Positions 17,853 to 26,168 of a DNA stretch of 64,000 nucleotides are shown one piece after another. Below the pieces are notes generated by a model. That model saw only the letters and a list, made by a program, of their open reading frames with translations, was not told the DNA's origin and did not search any database. Each line of letters begins with the position of its first letter. Positions within the stretch are counted from its first letter, which is position 1. Made by a program: the position numbers and the translations under genes. Location: the NCBI GenBank assembly GCA_043778255.1, contig JAYWGN010000046.1, positions 62,001 through 126,000 of the forward strand. The letters are read 5' to 3'. Source of the stretch: JAYWGN01 sp043778255. GTDB taxonomy: Bacteria > Bacteroidota > Bacteroidia > Chitinophagales > Chitinophagaceae.

Positions 17853-17872
17853 TAATTAATAATTAATAATTA
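17849..17872. repeat. TTAATAA heptad repeat before crtI
   Basis: Three full 7-bp units and a partial fourth, overlapping the ECF sigma stop codon and ending 30 bp before crtI. The unit is the same as in the array at 23469. Confidence 0.8.
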
Positions 17873-17902
17873 GTTTGACTCTTTTCACCCACAACTTTGT
17901 AA

Positions 17903-19375
17903 GTGCAAAAAAAAGTAATTATTATAGGTGCAGGATTTAGTGGCTTAGCCGCTGCAAGTTTTATGGCAAAGTATGGTTGGCAGGTTACTGTGCTCGAAAA
18001 ACATAATATGCCAGGTGGTAGAGCCAGGCAATTTAAAACCGAAGGTTTTACTTATGATATGGGGCCAAGTTGGTACTGGATGCCCGATGTGTTTGACCGT
18101 TATTTTAATTTATTTGGAAAAAAAACTAGCGACTATTATGAGCTTGTAAGGCTCGACCCAAGTTACAAAGTACATTTTGGCGATAGCCAAATAACAATAC
18201 CAGCCAATTACGATACATTAAAAAATGTGTTTGAAAACATTGAAAGCGGTAGTGGTGTAGCATTAGATAAATTTATAACAGAGGCAAAATATAAATATGA
18301 AATTGGCATTAATAAACTAGTTCATAAACCTGGATTATCAATTACTGAATTTATTGATATTGATGTAATTAAAGGCGTGGTAAGGTTAGATGTATTTACC
18401 AATATGAAAAAGCATGTAGCCAAATATTTTAAAGATACTAGGTTACAGCAGCTAATGGAATTTCCTGTGCTTTTTTTGGGTGCAATGGCAAATGATATAC
18501 CAGCCTTGTACAGCCTAATGAACTATGCCGATATAAAGTTAGGCACTTGGTATCCTAGTGGCGGCATGTATAAAATTGTAGAAGCAATGTACAGTGTGGC
18601 TAAAGGTTTGGGAGTTCAATTTCAATTTGAACAAAATGTAAAAAGTATTAATATTGACGATGCAAAAGTGCAGAGTGTAAGTACTGAAACACAAATATTG
18701 TATGCCGATGCTGTAATAGCAAGTGCCGATTATAACTTTGTAGAGCAACAATTATTGCAACCTCAATGGAGAACTTATAAAGCCAATTATTGGGATAAAA
18801 AATTAATGGCTCCTTCATGCTTGTTGTACTACGTGGGTATTAATAAAAAGCTAAAAAATAGCATTCACCATCACCTGTTTTTTGATACCGATTTTGAGCA
18901 ACATGCTAACGAAATATATACTAGCAAAGCATGGCCAAAGCAACCTTTATTTTACGTAAGTAATACTACCGCTACCGATAGTACTCAAGCACCTGAGGGT
19001 TGCGAAAATTTATTTTTTTTAATACCAGTAGCAGCAGGTTTGGCAAGTGATACTGAAGAAAAACGAAATGAATATTTTGCTCAAATAGTTAAAAGATTTG
19101 AAGATAAAATTGGGGAAACAATAACAAATAATATAGTAGTGAATAAGAGCTATGGTATTACTAATTTCGTAAGTGATTATAATGCGTACAAAGGCAATGC
19201 TTATGGCTTAGCCAATACCTTGCTACAAACTGCAATACTTAAACCAACTTGCAAAAGTAAAAAAGTGAAAAATTTATATTTTGCGGGGCAATTAACAGTT
19301 CCTGGGCCAGGTGTGCCACCATCGCTCATAAGTGGTGAGTTGGTAGCTAAGTTAGTACATAAGCAACTAGGCTAA
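17903..19375 (+). CDS. crtI: Phytoene desaturase
   Basis: A 490-residue FAD-dependent desaturase that converts phytoene to lycopene. The dinucleotide-binding motif IIGAGFSGLAAASFMAKYG, the EKHNMPGGRARQF segment, DMGPSWYWMPDVF and the C-terminal FAD motif YFAGQLTVPGPGVPPSLISGE are all present and in order. GTG 17903 is the start; it puts VIIIGAG at the N-terminus as in homologues, with only about 50 bp from the sigma gene. crtB follows after an 83-bp gap. Substrate range (three or four desaturations) cannot be read from sequence, but the downstream cyclase implies that lycopene is formed. Confidence 0.95.
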   Translation: MQKKVIIIGAGFSGLAAASFMAKYGWQVTVLEKHNMPGGRARQFKTEGFTYDMGPSWYWMPDVFDRYFNLFGKKTSDYYELVRLDPSYKVHFGDSQITIPANYDTLKNVFENIESGSGVALDKFITEAKYKYEIGINKLVHKPGLSITEFIDIDVIKGVVRLDVFTNMKKHVAKYFKDTRLQQLMEFPVLFLGAMANDIPALYSLMNYADIKLGTWYPSGGMYKIVEAMYSVAKGLGVQFQFEQNVKSINIDDAKVQSVSTETQILYADAVIASADYNFVEQQLLQPQWRTYKANYWDKKLMAPSCLLYYVGINKKLKNSIHHHLFFDTDFEQHANEIYTSKAWPKQPLFYVSNTTATDSTQAPEGCENLFFLIPVAAGLASDTEEKRNEYFAQIVKRFEDKIGETITNNIVVNKSYGITNFVSDYNAYKGNAYGLANTLLQTAILKPTCKSKKVKNLYFAGQLTVPGPGVPPSLISGELVAKLVHKQLG

Positions 19376-19458
19376 ACAAAATATAATTTGCTACGTTTTA
19401 ATATTTAATTTTGTAGTATACCTAAAAAATGTAAATAGAATTTTTTGTAAAAATAAAA

Positions 19459-20295
19459 ATGATTGAATTATACCATAAAAGTAGCGAGGCTTGTAGTGCT
19501 GTTGTAACCAAACAATACAGTACTTCATTTTCGTCGGCAATTAATTTGTTAGGCAAAAGTATTAGGCAACCCATTTATAATATATATGGCTTTGTACGCC
19601 TAGCCGATGAAATTGTGGATACATTTCACCAGCAAAATAAAGCTGCCTTACTTGCCGACTTTAAAGCAGAAACTTATGCTGCAATTGACCGTAAAATAAG
19701 CCTCAATCCCATACTTAATAGTTTTCAACTTACTGTAAATACTTACAATATTGCCCCTCATTTAATTGAAGCTTTTTTTAAAAGTATGGAACTTGATTTG
19801 AATAAGCAAAATTATGATGTAGTAGGTTACAATGAATATATATATGGTAGTGCCGAAGTGGTAGGGTTAATGTGCTTGTTTGTATTTTGTAAGGGTAACT
19901 TAGCACAATACAAACTATTAGAGCCTTCGGCAAAAGCCTTAGGTGCAGCATTTCAAAAGGTTAATTTTTTACGTGATGTAAAAGCCGATTTTGAAGGCTT
20001 AGAAAGGATGTATTTTCCTGGGTGTGATTTTAAAAAATTTACACTAGCCGACAAACAGGCCATAGAGGCTGACATACAAAATGACTTTGCAAATGCTTAC
20101 CAAGGTATAGTACAATTGCCCAACCAGTCGAGGTTTGGTGTATATGTAGCCTATAAGTATTACTTAAGTTTATTTAACAAAATAAAGAAAATACAACCAC
20201 AAAAAATATTAGAAGAGCGAATACGAATACCCAACTATGGCAAAGCATTTATAGTAGCTAAAGCAGGGCTTCGCAATCAATTTAATTTACTTTAA
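19459..20295 (+). CDS. crtB: Phytoene synthase
   Basis: A 278-residue squalene/phytoene synthase joining two GGPP molecules to phytoene. The first Asp-rich motif is RLADEIVDTF (D50-x3-D54), and the second is NFLRDVKADFEGLERMYFP, which also carries the conserved Arg and the YFP signature. The gene lies between crtI and crtZ and uses ATG 19459 after an A-rich leader. No GGPP synthase gene is in the window, so the precursor must come from elsewhere in the genome. The call is secure. Confidence 0.95.
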   Translation: MIELYHKSSEACSAVVTKQYSTSFSSAINLLGKSIRQPIYNIYGFVRLADEIVDTFHQQNKAALLADFKAETYAAIDRKISLNPILNSFQLTVNTYNIAPHLIEAFFKSMELDLNKQNYDVVGYNEYIYGSAEVVGLMCLFVFCKGNLAQYKLLEPSAKALGAAFQKVNFLRDVKADFEGLERMYFPGCDFKKFTLADKQAIEADIQNDFANAYQGIVQLPNQSRFGVYVAYKYYLSLFNKIKKIQPQKILEERIRIPNYGKAFIVAKAGLRNQFNLL

Positions 20296-20313
20296 ATCAT
20301 TTAAAATACAATT

Positions 20314-20826
20314 ATGCATTTTATTTATTTTATAGCAATCATATTACTTACATTTATAATAATGGAAGGGTTAACTTGGCTAACACACCGTTATGTAATG
20401 CATGGCTTTTTGTGGTACTTGCATGAAGATCATCATCGTAAACGACCGGGTTTTTTTGAAAAAAACGATGCCTTTTTTTTGTTATTTGCAGTACCTACAA
20501 TTGGTTTAATTTTTTTAGGTACTTACAACGAAAACCTATGGTTTTTGCAGCCAATAGGTATTGGCATTACGCTATACGGAGCAGCATACTTTATAGTACA
20601 CGATGTAATAATACACCAAAGGTTTAAATGGTTTAGCAGGAGCAACCATACTTATGTAAGGGCAATACGTTGGGCACACAAAATGCACCATAAGCATTTG
20701 GATAGGCATAAAGGCGAATCATTCGGTTTTTTGGTGGTAAACAAAAAATATTGGGATAAAATATTGAAGGATAAAAAACTTATGGCTGGCAAAGCAACAG
20801 TAGAGTATGAAGCTGTAGGGGAGTAG
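20314..20826 (+). CDS. crtZ: Beta-carotene hydroxylase
   Basis: A 170-residue di-iron membrane hydroxylase that adds the 3 and 3' hydroxyls of zeaxanthin. The four histidine clusters of the fatty-acid hydroxylase fold are visible: HRYVMH (25-30), HEDHH (37-41), HDVIIHQRF and HKMHHKHLDRH. Hydrophobic segments at residues 3-18 and in the middle give the expected membrane helices. It starts 18 bp after crtB and ends a likely crtI-crtB-crtZ transcription unit. The following 480 bp contain only one possible small gene before crtY. Confidence 0.93.
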   Translation: MHFIYFIAIILLTFIIMEGLTWLTHRYVMHGFLWYLHEDHHRKRPGFFEKNDAFFLLFAVPTIGLIFLGTYNENLWFLQPIGIGITLYGAAYFIVHDVIIHQRFKWFSRSNHTYVRAIRWAHKMHHKHLDRHKGESFGFLVVNKKYWDKILKDKKLMAGKATVEYEAVGE

Positions 20827-20935
20827 TATTTATTTTGAATATTTATGTTATGAAAAAATAGTTATTTAAGTTAAATATACTCCACAACCTTAACATAATC
20901 TTCAGTTAGAACTGTTAAGGATATACAAAACTGGA

Positions 20936-21094
20936 ATGCCGGATGTACAGTTATTTGAAATAAAAAAAATAATCTCGAGGTACTTATTGGAGAAAGCTAT
21001 GGATGAAGCCGACAAAGTATGTGAACAAAAAAAGTTTGATAGTATTACTATTCAAAAATGGTTAAATGAAGTTAAAGTAATGGATGAAATATAG
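20936..21094 (+). CDS. Small hypothetical protein (52 aa)
   Basis: An ATG-to-TAG frame of 52 codons in the crtZ-crtY spacer. The peptide is charged and helical in look, running from MPDVQLFEIKKI through AMDEADKVCEQKKFDS to IQKWLNEVKVMDEI. This resembles the short all-alpha antitoxin-like peptides of Bacteroidota, but I cannot name a family. Composition is protein-like, with acidic and basic residues alternating and no low-complexity run. There is no recognisable promoter, and no toxin gene is next to it. It may be an orphan or decayed antitoxin, or a chance frame. Confidence 0.4.
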   Translation: MPDVQLFEIKKIISRYLLEKAMDEADKVCEQKKFDSITIQKWLNEVKVMDEI

Positions 21095-21189
21095 TTTAGA
21101 AATTTAATTTAGTATTTATAAAAGTCAAAATTATAATTGCCCTTTAGCGTTAAGTTTGTTTTTAATTTTAAAAGTTTTTTATTCATCAT

Positions 21190-21205
21190 TTAGCACATTA
21201 GCACA
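21190..21205. repeat. Two TTAGCACA octads
   Basis: Two perfect copies of the octad that forms the 17-unit array at 23584, here isolated in the crtZ-crtY spacer. Confidence 0.7.
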
Positions 21206-21285
21206 ACTTGTTTCGAGTATTCGGAATCATCTAAATAGCCCATTTCAATAGCCTCTCATTACTACCAAAATATAATATTGTCTTG

Positions 21286-21317
21286 TTAATTTCTTAATTT
21301 TTTAATTGCTTAATTTA
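21286..21317. repeat. TTAATTNN octad array overlapping the crtY start
   Basis: Four units, TTAATTTC, TTAATTTT, TTAATTGC and TTAATTTA. The TTG start codon of crtY (21306-21308) lies inside the third unit. Confidence 0.75.
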
Positions 21318-22457
21318 TACTACAACTACATTATAGCAGGTTCGGGTGCTGCTGGCCTAAGCCTTACTATGTATATGCTTGAAGCAAATTTGTTGCAAGG
21401 CAAAAAACTATTGCTTATTGATAAAGACACGAAACAAACTAACGACCGTACTTGGTGTTTTTGGCAAAAAGAACCCAGTTTGTTTGAAAGTATAGTGTAT
21501 AAAAAATGGGAAAATTTGCAGGTATATGCACCCAATGTAAATAAGTTAGAAAACATACATCCTTACGTGTATAAAATGATACGGGGAATTGATTTTTATA
21601 ATTATTGTTTGCAAACTATACAACAGCATCCTAATATAGAAATTATTACAGGCACTATACAAAGCATAACTAGCAACAGTAATGGTGCCACAGTTGTAGT
21701 TAATCAACAGGAGTATACTGCCACTTATTGTTTTAGTAGCATATTATTGCAAGAGCCAATTTTAGGTAATAAGCAACATTATTTACTCCAACATTTTAAA
21801 GGGCAAATAATAGAAACTGATACTCCAGTATTTGATAGTAATACAGCAACTTATATGGACTTTACTGTACCACAAACCCACGGTACTACATTTGGTTACG
21901 TGCTACCATTTACTGCCACAAAGGCTTTGGTGGAGTACACCTTATTTACCAAAAATGTATTAACTACCGAACAATACGACGAAGGGTTAAAAAATTATAT
22001 AACAAATAACTTAAAAATTAATAATTATAAAGTTGTAGAAACCGAACAAGGTATAATACCAATGACTGATTATAACTTTAAAAAAAGTGACGACAACATT
22101 GTATATATTGGTACAGCAGGTGGCAACACACGGGGTAGTACTGGCTACACATTTAACTATATACAAAAAAACAGTAAAGCAATTGTAGATGCATTGATAC
22201 AAAATATACACCCTGCTAAGGCAAAAACAGTAATGAGTGCAACTGCAAAATATTATGATAGTATTTTGCTCACTGTATTAGCCAATAATTATGTAGCAGG
22301 GCAAAATGTATTTGCAAATATTTTTAAAAAAGTAAGGTTAAAAAAAGTGTTGTCGTTTTTAGATGATGACAATAACTTTGCAAATGATATTCAAATAATA
22401 TGGAGCCAACCCAAATGGCCATTTATGAAAGCAGCATTAAAAAAAATATTGAATTAA
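21306..22457 (+). CDS. crtY: Lycopene beta-cyclase
   Basis: A 383-residue flavoprotein of the CrtY type that closes both beta-ionone rings of lycopene. It shows the dinucleotide-binding AGSGAAGLSL at residues 11-20, LLIDKDTKQTNDRTWCFW (the cyclase NDRTWCFW hallmark), a central MDFTVPQ segment and GTAGGNTRGSTGYTFNYIQ near the C-terminus. TTG 21306 is the only start that keeps the first strand; the first internal ATG falls after the glycine motif. The start sits within an octad repeat. The stop overlaps the next gene by one base (TAATG). Confidence 0.93.
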   Translation: MLNLYYNYIIAGSGAAGLSLTMYMLEANLLQGKKLLLIDKDTKQTNDRTWCFWQKEPSLFESIVYKKWENLQVYAPNVNKLENIHPYVYKMIRGIDFYNYCLQTIQQHPNIEIITGTIQSITSNSNGATVVVNQQEYTATYCFSSILLQEPILGNKQHYLLQHFKGQIIETDTPVFDSNTATYMDFTVPQTHGTTFGYVLPFTATKALVEYTLFTKNVLTTEQYDEGLKNYITNNLKINNYKVVETEQGIIPMTDYNFKKSDDNIVYIGTAGGNTRGSTGYTFNYIQKNSKAIVDALIQNIHPAKAKTVMSATAKYYDSILLTVLANNYVAGQNVFANIFKKVRLKKVLSFLDDDNNFANDIQIIWSQPKWPFMKAALKKILN

Positions 22458-22978
22458 TGGAAGTAATAGTAACAAACAAAGACGATAAACAACTAATATT
22501 CAAACAAGTACAAATGTACTTGGCAGAGCTTAACTTTACAATTAGTACATTTGATTTTAATCGCCCATGGGGTGGTTTTTTTGTAATTGATGAAATTGAA
22601 ACAGAAAAATTTCTGGCTGCTTTTTTTCCAGAGTTAAAACAACAGGAGGTACTTATTGGTAATAAACTTAGTCCCAAAATATTGGTAGTAGCACCTAACA
22701 AAAGGTTAAGTTGGCAATACCACCACCGCCGTGCTGAGTTATGGAAACTTATAGCTGGCCAAGCCGGTATAGTTACAAGCCACAACGATGAGGAGCTAAC
22801 TAGCAAACACTTAACTATAAACGATATAGTAGTATTGCAACAAGGCGAAAGGCACAGATTGATAGGGCTACAACAGTTTGGCATAATTGCCGAAATATGG
22901 CAACATACCGATATTGATAACCCAAGTAATGAAGATGATATAGTAAGGCTACAAGATGACTTTGGGCGAAGTAATTAA
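22457..22978 (+). CDS. Cupin protein resembling type II phosphomannose isomerase
   Basis: A protein of about 173 residues with one cupin barrel. The segments RPWGGFFVIDE, KRLSWQYHHRRAELWKLIAGQAGIV and IVVLQQGERHRLIGL mirror the metal-binding layout of the C-terminal domain of type II mannose-6-phosphate isomerases (HHxRxE-type ligands, later QGxxHR). ATG 22457 overlaps the crtY stop and is preferred over ATG 22400, which lies deep in crtY. Whether it isomerises a sugar phosphate or only shares the fold is not decidable. Its coupling to crtY may be incidental or may point to a sugar-linked carotenoid. Confidence 0.7.
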   Translation: MEVIVTNKDDKQLIFKQVQMYLAELNFTISTFDFNRPWGGFFVIDEIETEKFLAAFFPELKQQEVLIGNKLSPKILVVAPNKRLSWQYHHRRAELWKLIAGQAGIVTSHNDEELTSKHLTINDIVVLQQGERHRLIGLQQFGIIAEIWQHTDIDNPSNEDDIVRLQDDFGRSN

Positions 22979-23032
22979 ATTAAAATATAAACAAGCTTAT
23001 AATTAACCTTAACAAATAAAATAACATAATTT

Positions 23033-23464
23033 ATGGAAACAGGACTTTTGCATTTGCACAACTTATTACGTTGGGTAATTTTAATATTATTACTCATAAG
23101 CATTTATACCACCTATACAGCTACTAATAATAGTAACAAAAAGTATTGGTTATTTACACTAATAGCTGCACACACTACTTTACTTATTGGCATATACCAA
23201 GTGTATAATTATTACAAACGTATTACTGATATAAGTCCATTGCCTTTTAAAGAAATAGTAAAGAATAAAGCCAATCGATTTTTTTTGGTGGAGCATCCTA
23301 CCTATATGGTATTAAGTATAATATTAATTACCATAGCTTATACTAGTACCAAAAAGGCAAAATATAAAAGAGCAGCAATACTATTTGCAGTGGCTTTATT
23401 AATAATTATTGCTGGTATACCTTGGCCAGGTAGAGCAGAAATTGGGAGAAGTTTAATGCCTTAG
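23033..23464 (+). CDS. Four-helix membrane protein, cytochrome b-like
   Basis: A 143-residue integral membrane protein with four predicted helices (about residues 12-31, 39-62, 86-106 and 113-133). Histidines in HLHNLLRW, AAHTTLLIG and VEHPTYM sit at or near helix ends, as in small Bacteroidota proteins often labelled cytochrome b-like. Heme binding is only a possibility. It follows the cupin gene after 54 bp and precedes two tandem-repeat arrays. No catalytic motif is visible. Confidence 0.6.
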   Translation: METGLLHLHNLLRWVILILLLISIYTTYTATNNSNKKYWLFTLIAAHTTLLIGIYQVYNYYKRITDISPLPFKEIVKNKANRFFLVEHPTYMVLSIILITIAYTSTKKAKYKRAAILFAVALLIIIAGIPWPGRAEIGRSLMP

Positions 23465-23468
23465 TTAA

Positions 23469-23517
23469 TTAATAGTCAATAATTAATAGTTAATAGTTAA
23501 TAATTAATAGTTAATAG
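23469..23517. repeat. TTAATAR heptad array
   Basis: Seven consecutive 7-bp units (TTAATAG or TTAATAA, with one TCAATAA) just after the stop of the membrane-protein gene. Confidence 0.88.
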
Positions 23518-23583
23518 TTTTAATTTAGCATAATCCATAAATGTATAGTATAAATTATATTATTTTAATCCATTGTATTTTAA

Positions 23584-23719
23584 TTAGCACAATAGCATAT
23601 TAGCAAATTATTTCATTATCACATTAGCAAAATAGCACATTATCACATTAGCAAATTATCTCATTATCACATTAGCAAAATAGCACATTAGCACATTAGC
23701 ATATTATCACATTATCAAA
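23584..23719. repeat. TTAGCACA octad array
   Basis: Seventeen consecutive 8-bp units around the consensus TTAGCACA, with variants such as TTATCACA, TTAGCAAA and ATAGCACA. It ends 10 bp before the homogentisate dioxygenase start, leaving almost no other leader. There are no spacers, so it is not a CRISPR array. Confidence 0.9.
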
Positions 23720-23729
23720 TTACTCTCCT

Positions 23730-24887
23730 ATGCCTCACTACCACACACTCGGCTCCATACCTCCAAAGCGGCACACACAGTTTCGTAAGCCCAATGGTGA
23801 GTTGTATAGTGAACAGTTATTTAGTACCGAAGGGTTTAGTAACGATTACAGTTTGCTGTACCATACTTATGCTCCAACACAAATTATAAGTACCGATGCA
23901 GCCATTGATGTAAGCCCCAAAGTGGCAGAAGAAAAAATGCTACAACATCGTAGCCTTGAGGGTTTTGGTATAGCACCAGTAGCCGATTATTTGCAAAGCC
24001 GCAAACCAATATTGGTAAATAAAGATGTGCATATAGTATTGGCAGCACCAACGGAAAGCATGGTTACTTATTTTTACAAAAATGCCGATGCCGATGAAAT
24101 GATATTTGTACATGAAGGCTCGGGTATAGTAAGCACCATGTATGGCGAGTTACCATTTGCTTATGGCGACTATATAATATTGCCCCGTGGTACAATATAC
24201 CAAATACAATTTGATACCAATAGCAACCGATTATTTATAGTAGAAAGCTTTAGCCCAATACGATACCCCAAACGATATATGAGTAAGTATGGGCAATTAA
24301 TGGAACACAGCCCTTATTGCGAAAGAGATATAATACCACCCACTAATTTAAAAACTTACGACGAAAAGGGCGATTTTTTAATAAAGGCAAAAAAACAGGG
24401 TAACCTTTACGGGCTACATTATGGCACACATCCGTTTGATGTAGTAGGGTGGGATGGCTGCTGTTATCCATACAAATTTAGCATACATAACTTTGAGCCT
24501 ATTACAGGTAGGGTACACCAACCACCACCAATACACCAAACATTTGAAGCCACTAACTTTGTAGTGTGCAGTTTTGTACCACGCCTTTACGATTACCACC
24601 CACAGGCAATACCAGCACCGTACAACCATAGCAATATTGATAGTGATGAGTTATTGTATTATGTTGATGGCGACTTTATGAGTCGTAAGCATGTAACCCG
24701 TGGTATGATGACGCTACACCCCGCTGGTATACCCCATGGCCCACACCCAGGTGCAGTAGCCAAAAGCATTGGTGCTAAAGAAACTAAAGAGTTAGCAGTA
24801 ATGGTCGATACATTTCATCCGTTACAACTTACAGTTGATGCCATAGCTATAGAAAATAAAAACTATGTAATGAGTTGGGCAGAATAG
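23730..24887 (+). CDS. hmgA: Homogentisate 1,2-dioxygenase
   Basis: The 385-residue enzyme opens the ring of homogentisate to maleylacetoacetate in tyrosine/phenylalanine breakdown. It is the shorter form usual in Bacteroidota. It begins with PHYHTLGSIPPKRHTQF and carries YADEMIFVHEGSG-like cupin strands, the CCYPYKF region, RVHQPPPIHQTFEA and RGMMTLHPAGIPHGPHPG, which hold the iron-binding histidines and glutamate. No hydroxyphenylpyruvate dioxygenase or fumarylacetoacetase gene is nearby. The upstream region is a tandem octad array, and a rho-independent terminator follows. Confidence 0.93.
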   Translation: MPHYHTLGSIPPKRHTQFRKPNGELYSEQLFSTEGFSNDYSLLYHTYAPTQIISTDAAIDVSPKVAEEKMLQHRSLEGFGIAPVADYLQSRKPILVNKDVHIVLAAPTESMVTYFYKNADADEMIFVHEGSGIVSTMYGELPFAYGDYIILPRGTIYQIQFDTNSNRLFIVESFSPIRYPKRYMSKYGQLMEHSPYCERDIIPPTNLKTYDEKGDFLIKAKKQGNLYGLHYGTHPFDVVGWDGCCYPYKFSIHNFEPITGRVHQPPPIHQTFEATNFVVCSFVPRLYDYHPQAIPAPYNHSNIDSDELLYYVDGDFMSRKHVTRGMMTLHPAGIPHGPHPGAVAKSIGAKETKELAVMVDTFHPLQLTVDAIAIENKNYVMSWAE

Positions 24888-24914
24888 CTTAACCTCCATT
24901 ATAATTGAAGTAAA

Positions 24915-24943
24915 GCTGCTAACGAAAGTTAGTGGCTTTTTTT
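24915..24943 (+). terminator. Terminator after hmgA
   Basis: The stem GCTGCTAAC/GTTAGTGGC (9 pairs including two G-T) with a GAAA loop is followed by seven T residues, 28 bp after the hmgA stop. Confidence 0.8.
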
Positions 24944-25051
24944 ATGTTATAAACTAACCAAAAATTAATTGTGTAATAAGGGTAAAAAATTGGGGTTAAT
25001 TCTTTAAAGAAAAACAGCATTTGTTTTTTAGATAGTAAAGTTTAAAAAGTT

Positions 25052-25492
25052 TTAAAATGTAATATTATATTTTTTCAAGCTACTATCGTTACGTGAATCC
25101 ACTATTTTATTGTAGGTAATTATTCTATAAAGGCACTTATTAATTTGTATACTATCAGCTACAACAAATTTAATTTTAATTAGCTTACTATTAGTATGTT
25201 TTGTATAACAATACACATTTTTTTTACTTAAAGCCAAACTATCATTTAATCCTACATAAGTAGAATCGTTGTGTTTGGTATATAATGTATCAACATTTAT
25301 TATAAATGCAATTTTTTTATCAAATGCAATTTGAAAAGCTGTGTCTTTTTTTACTATAATACACCAATCATTTACATTGCCCATTGTGGTAAGCATTGTA
25401 TTATTTGAATTAAATAAATAACCGTTATTGTTTTTTCTATTCACGTAACATGCTGTACATAAAAGTGTGATAAACAAAATACAATATCTCAT
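25052..25492 (-). CDS. Small lipoprotein, paralogue of the 26.2-kb gene
   Basis: A 146-residue lipoprotein with a short signal and a lipobox ending TAC (Cys15). The mature part is lysine/asparagine-rich and has no recognised domain. It is clearly related to the gene at 26169-26615: both share a VKKDT or LKKDT motif, an IINVDTLY/VVAVDTFY motif, a DSTY motif and a VVADS/IVADS motif in the same order and spacing. It is the last gene of a four-gene minus-strand lipoprotein cluster. Likely location is the outer or inner membrane. Function is unknown. Confidence 0.6.
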   Translation of the reverse strand: MRYCILFITLLCTACYVNRKNNNGYLFNSNNTMLTTMGNVNDWCIIVKKDTAFQIAFDKKIAFIINVDTLYTKHNDSTYVGLNDSLALSKKNVYCYTKHTNSKLIKIKFVVADSIQINKCLYRIITYNKIVDSRNDSSLKKYNITF

Positions 25493-25503
25493 ACATCAAA
25501 AGT

Positions 25504-26070
25504 TTAAAAATTAAGTTCCAATTTTATTTTTTCAAATAGTAGTAAAAAATCTTGATGGCTATAGCCACCAATTTTGTTGTATAAACTATACCTATCAATT
25601 AATGCTGTAAACTTTTTAACTCTCAACATTTCTTCTTTAGGGTTACTTCGTATATTTGATTCATAATATTTACGCCAAATGCCATAATTTTTATCTGCAT
25701 TTATATTTTCTTTATAGTAAACTTCATCATTTCTCAGTTTAATTCTAAATCTATTTTTATTAGTAGCATATTTTAAATTTTGTAAGTGAAAATGATTTTT
25801 ATAATAATAAAAAGAAAAAAGCTTACCCGTCCAATTATTATCTATACTATTAAAAAGTAGCGTATCCGAAATTAAACTTCTTGGAAACTTCTCTACATGA
25901 ATTTGATCAAATATTATGCAATTATTTTTAATAAATAAATAATTTTTTTCAAATGGGGCAAAGCCCATATAATAACCTTCAATTAACTGATTAGCTTGTT
26001 TTTTAGGTAGTTTTAAATTATTACAACTAACAACCATTATTAACATTGCATACAAAATAAACTTGTTCAT
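25504..26070 (-). CDS. Small lipoprotein, unknown function
   Basis: A 188-residue protein with a hydrophobic N-terminus and a lipobox VVSC (Cys16). The rest is rich in Asn, Lys and aromatics with alternating strands, and its C-terminal third looks helical (EEMLRVKKFTALIDRY). No family was recognised. It sits 11 bp upstream of the 25.1-kb lipoprotein gene in the same direction, so the two are probably cotranscribed. A structural role or a periplasmic binding role is possible but not supported by any motif. Confidence 0.55.
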   Translation of the reverse strand: MNKFILYAMLIMVVSCNNLKLPKKQANQLIEGYYMGFAPFEKNYLFIKNNCIIFDQIHVEKFPRSLISDTLLFNSIDNNWTGKLFSFYYYKNHFHLQNLKYATNKNRFRIKLRNDEVYYKENINADKNYGIWRKYYESNIRSNPKEEMLRVKKFTALIDRYSLYNKIGGYSHQDFLLLFEKIKLELNF

Positions 26071-26168
26071 ATATTATTTTTTAATTTCTTAAAAATGGTG
26101 AAGTCTTAGCCAATTTACAATTGGAATAAAAACAAAACAATACTAGAGATAATAAAATCCCAAAGCTC

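Larger units (their letters stand above)
20827..21305. other. Long crtZ-crtY spacer
   Basis: This 479-bp AT-rich spacer separates crtZ from crtY. It holds a possible 52-codon gene (20936-21094), two TTAGCACA octads (21190-21205) and the start of a TTAATTNN octad array that runs into crtY. No terminator hairpin or clear promoter was found. Confidence 0.6.

Noticed and set aside
17874..17899. TTTG / CAACTTTG pair as crtI promoter
   Set aside because: The spacer is only 14 bp and the -7 box lacks the T of TAnnTTTG. The transcript would start at the GTG itself. crtI is more likely transcribed with the sigma gene or from an unrecognised ECF promoter.
23584..23719. CRISPR-like repeat array
   Set aside because: Units are 8 bp and contiguous with no spacers, and no cas genes are present.
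23730..24887. Homogentisate dioxygenase as part of the carotenoid locus
   Set aside because: It is separated by two repeat arrays, has its own terminator, and belongs to tyrosine catabolism; no shared intermediate is evident.
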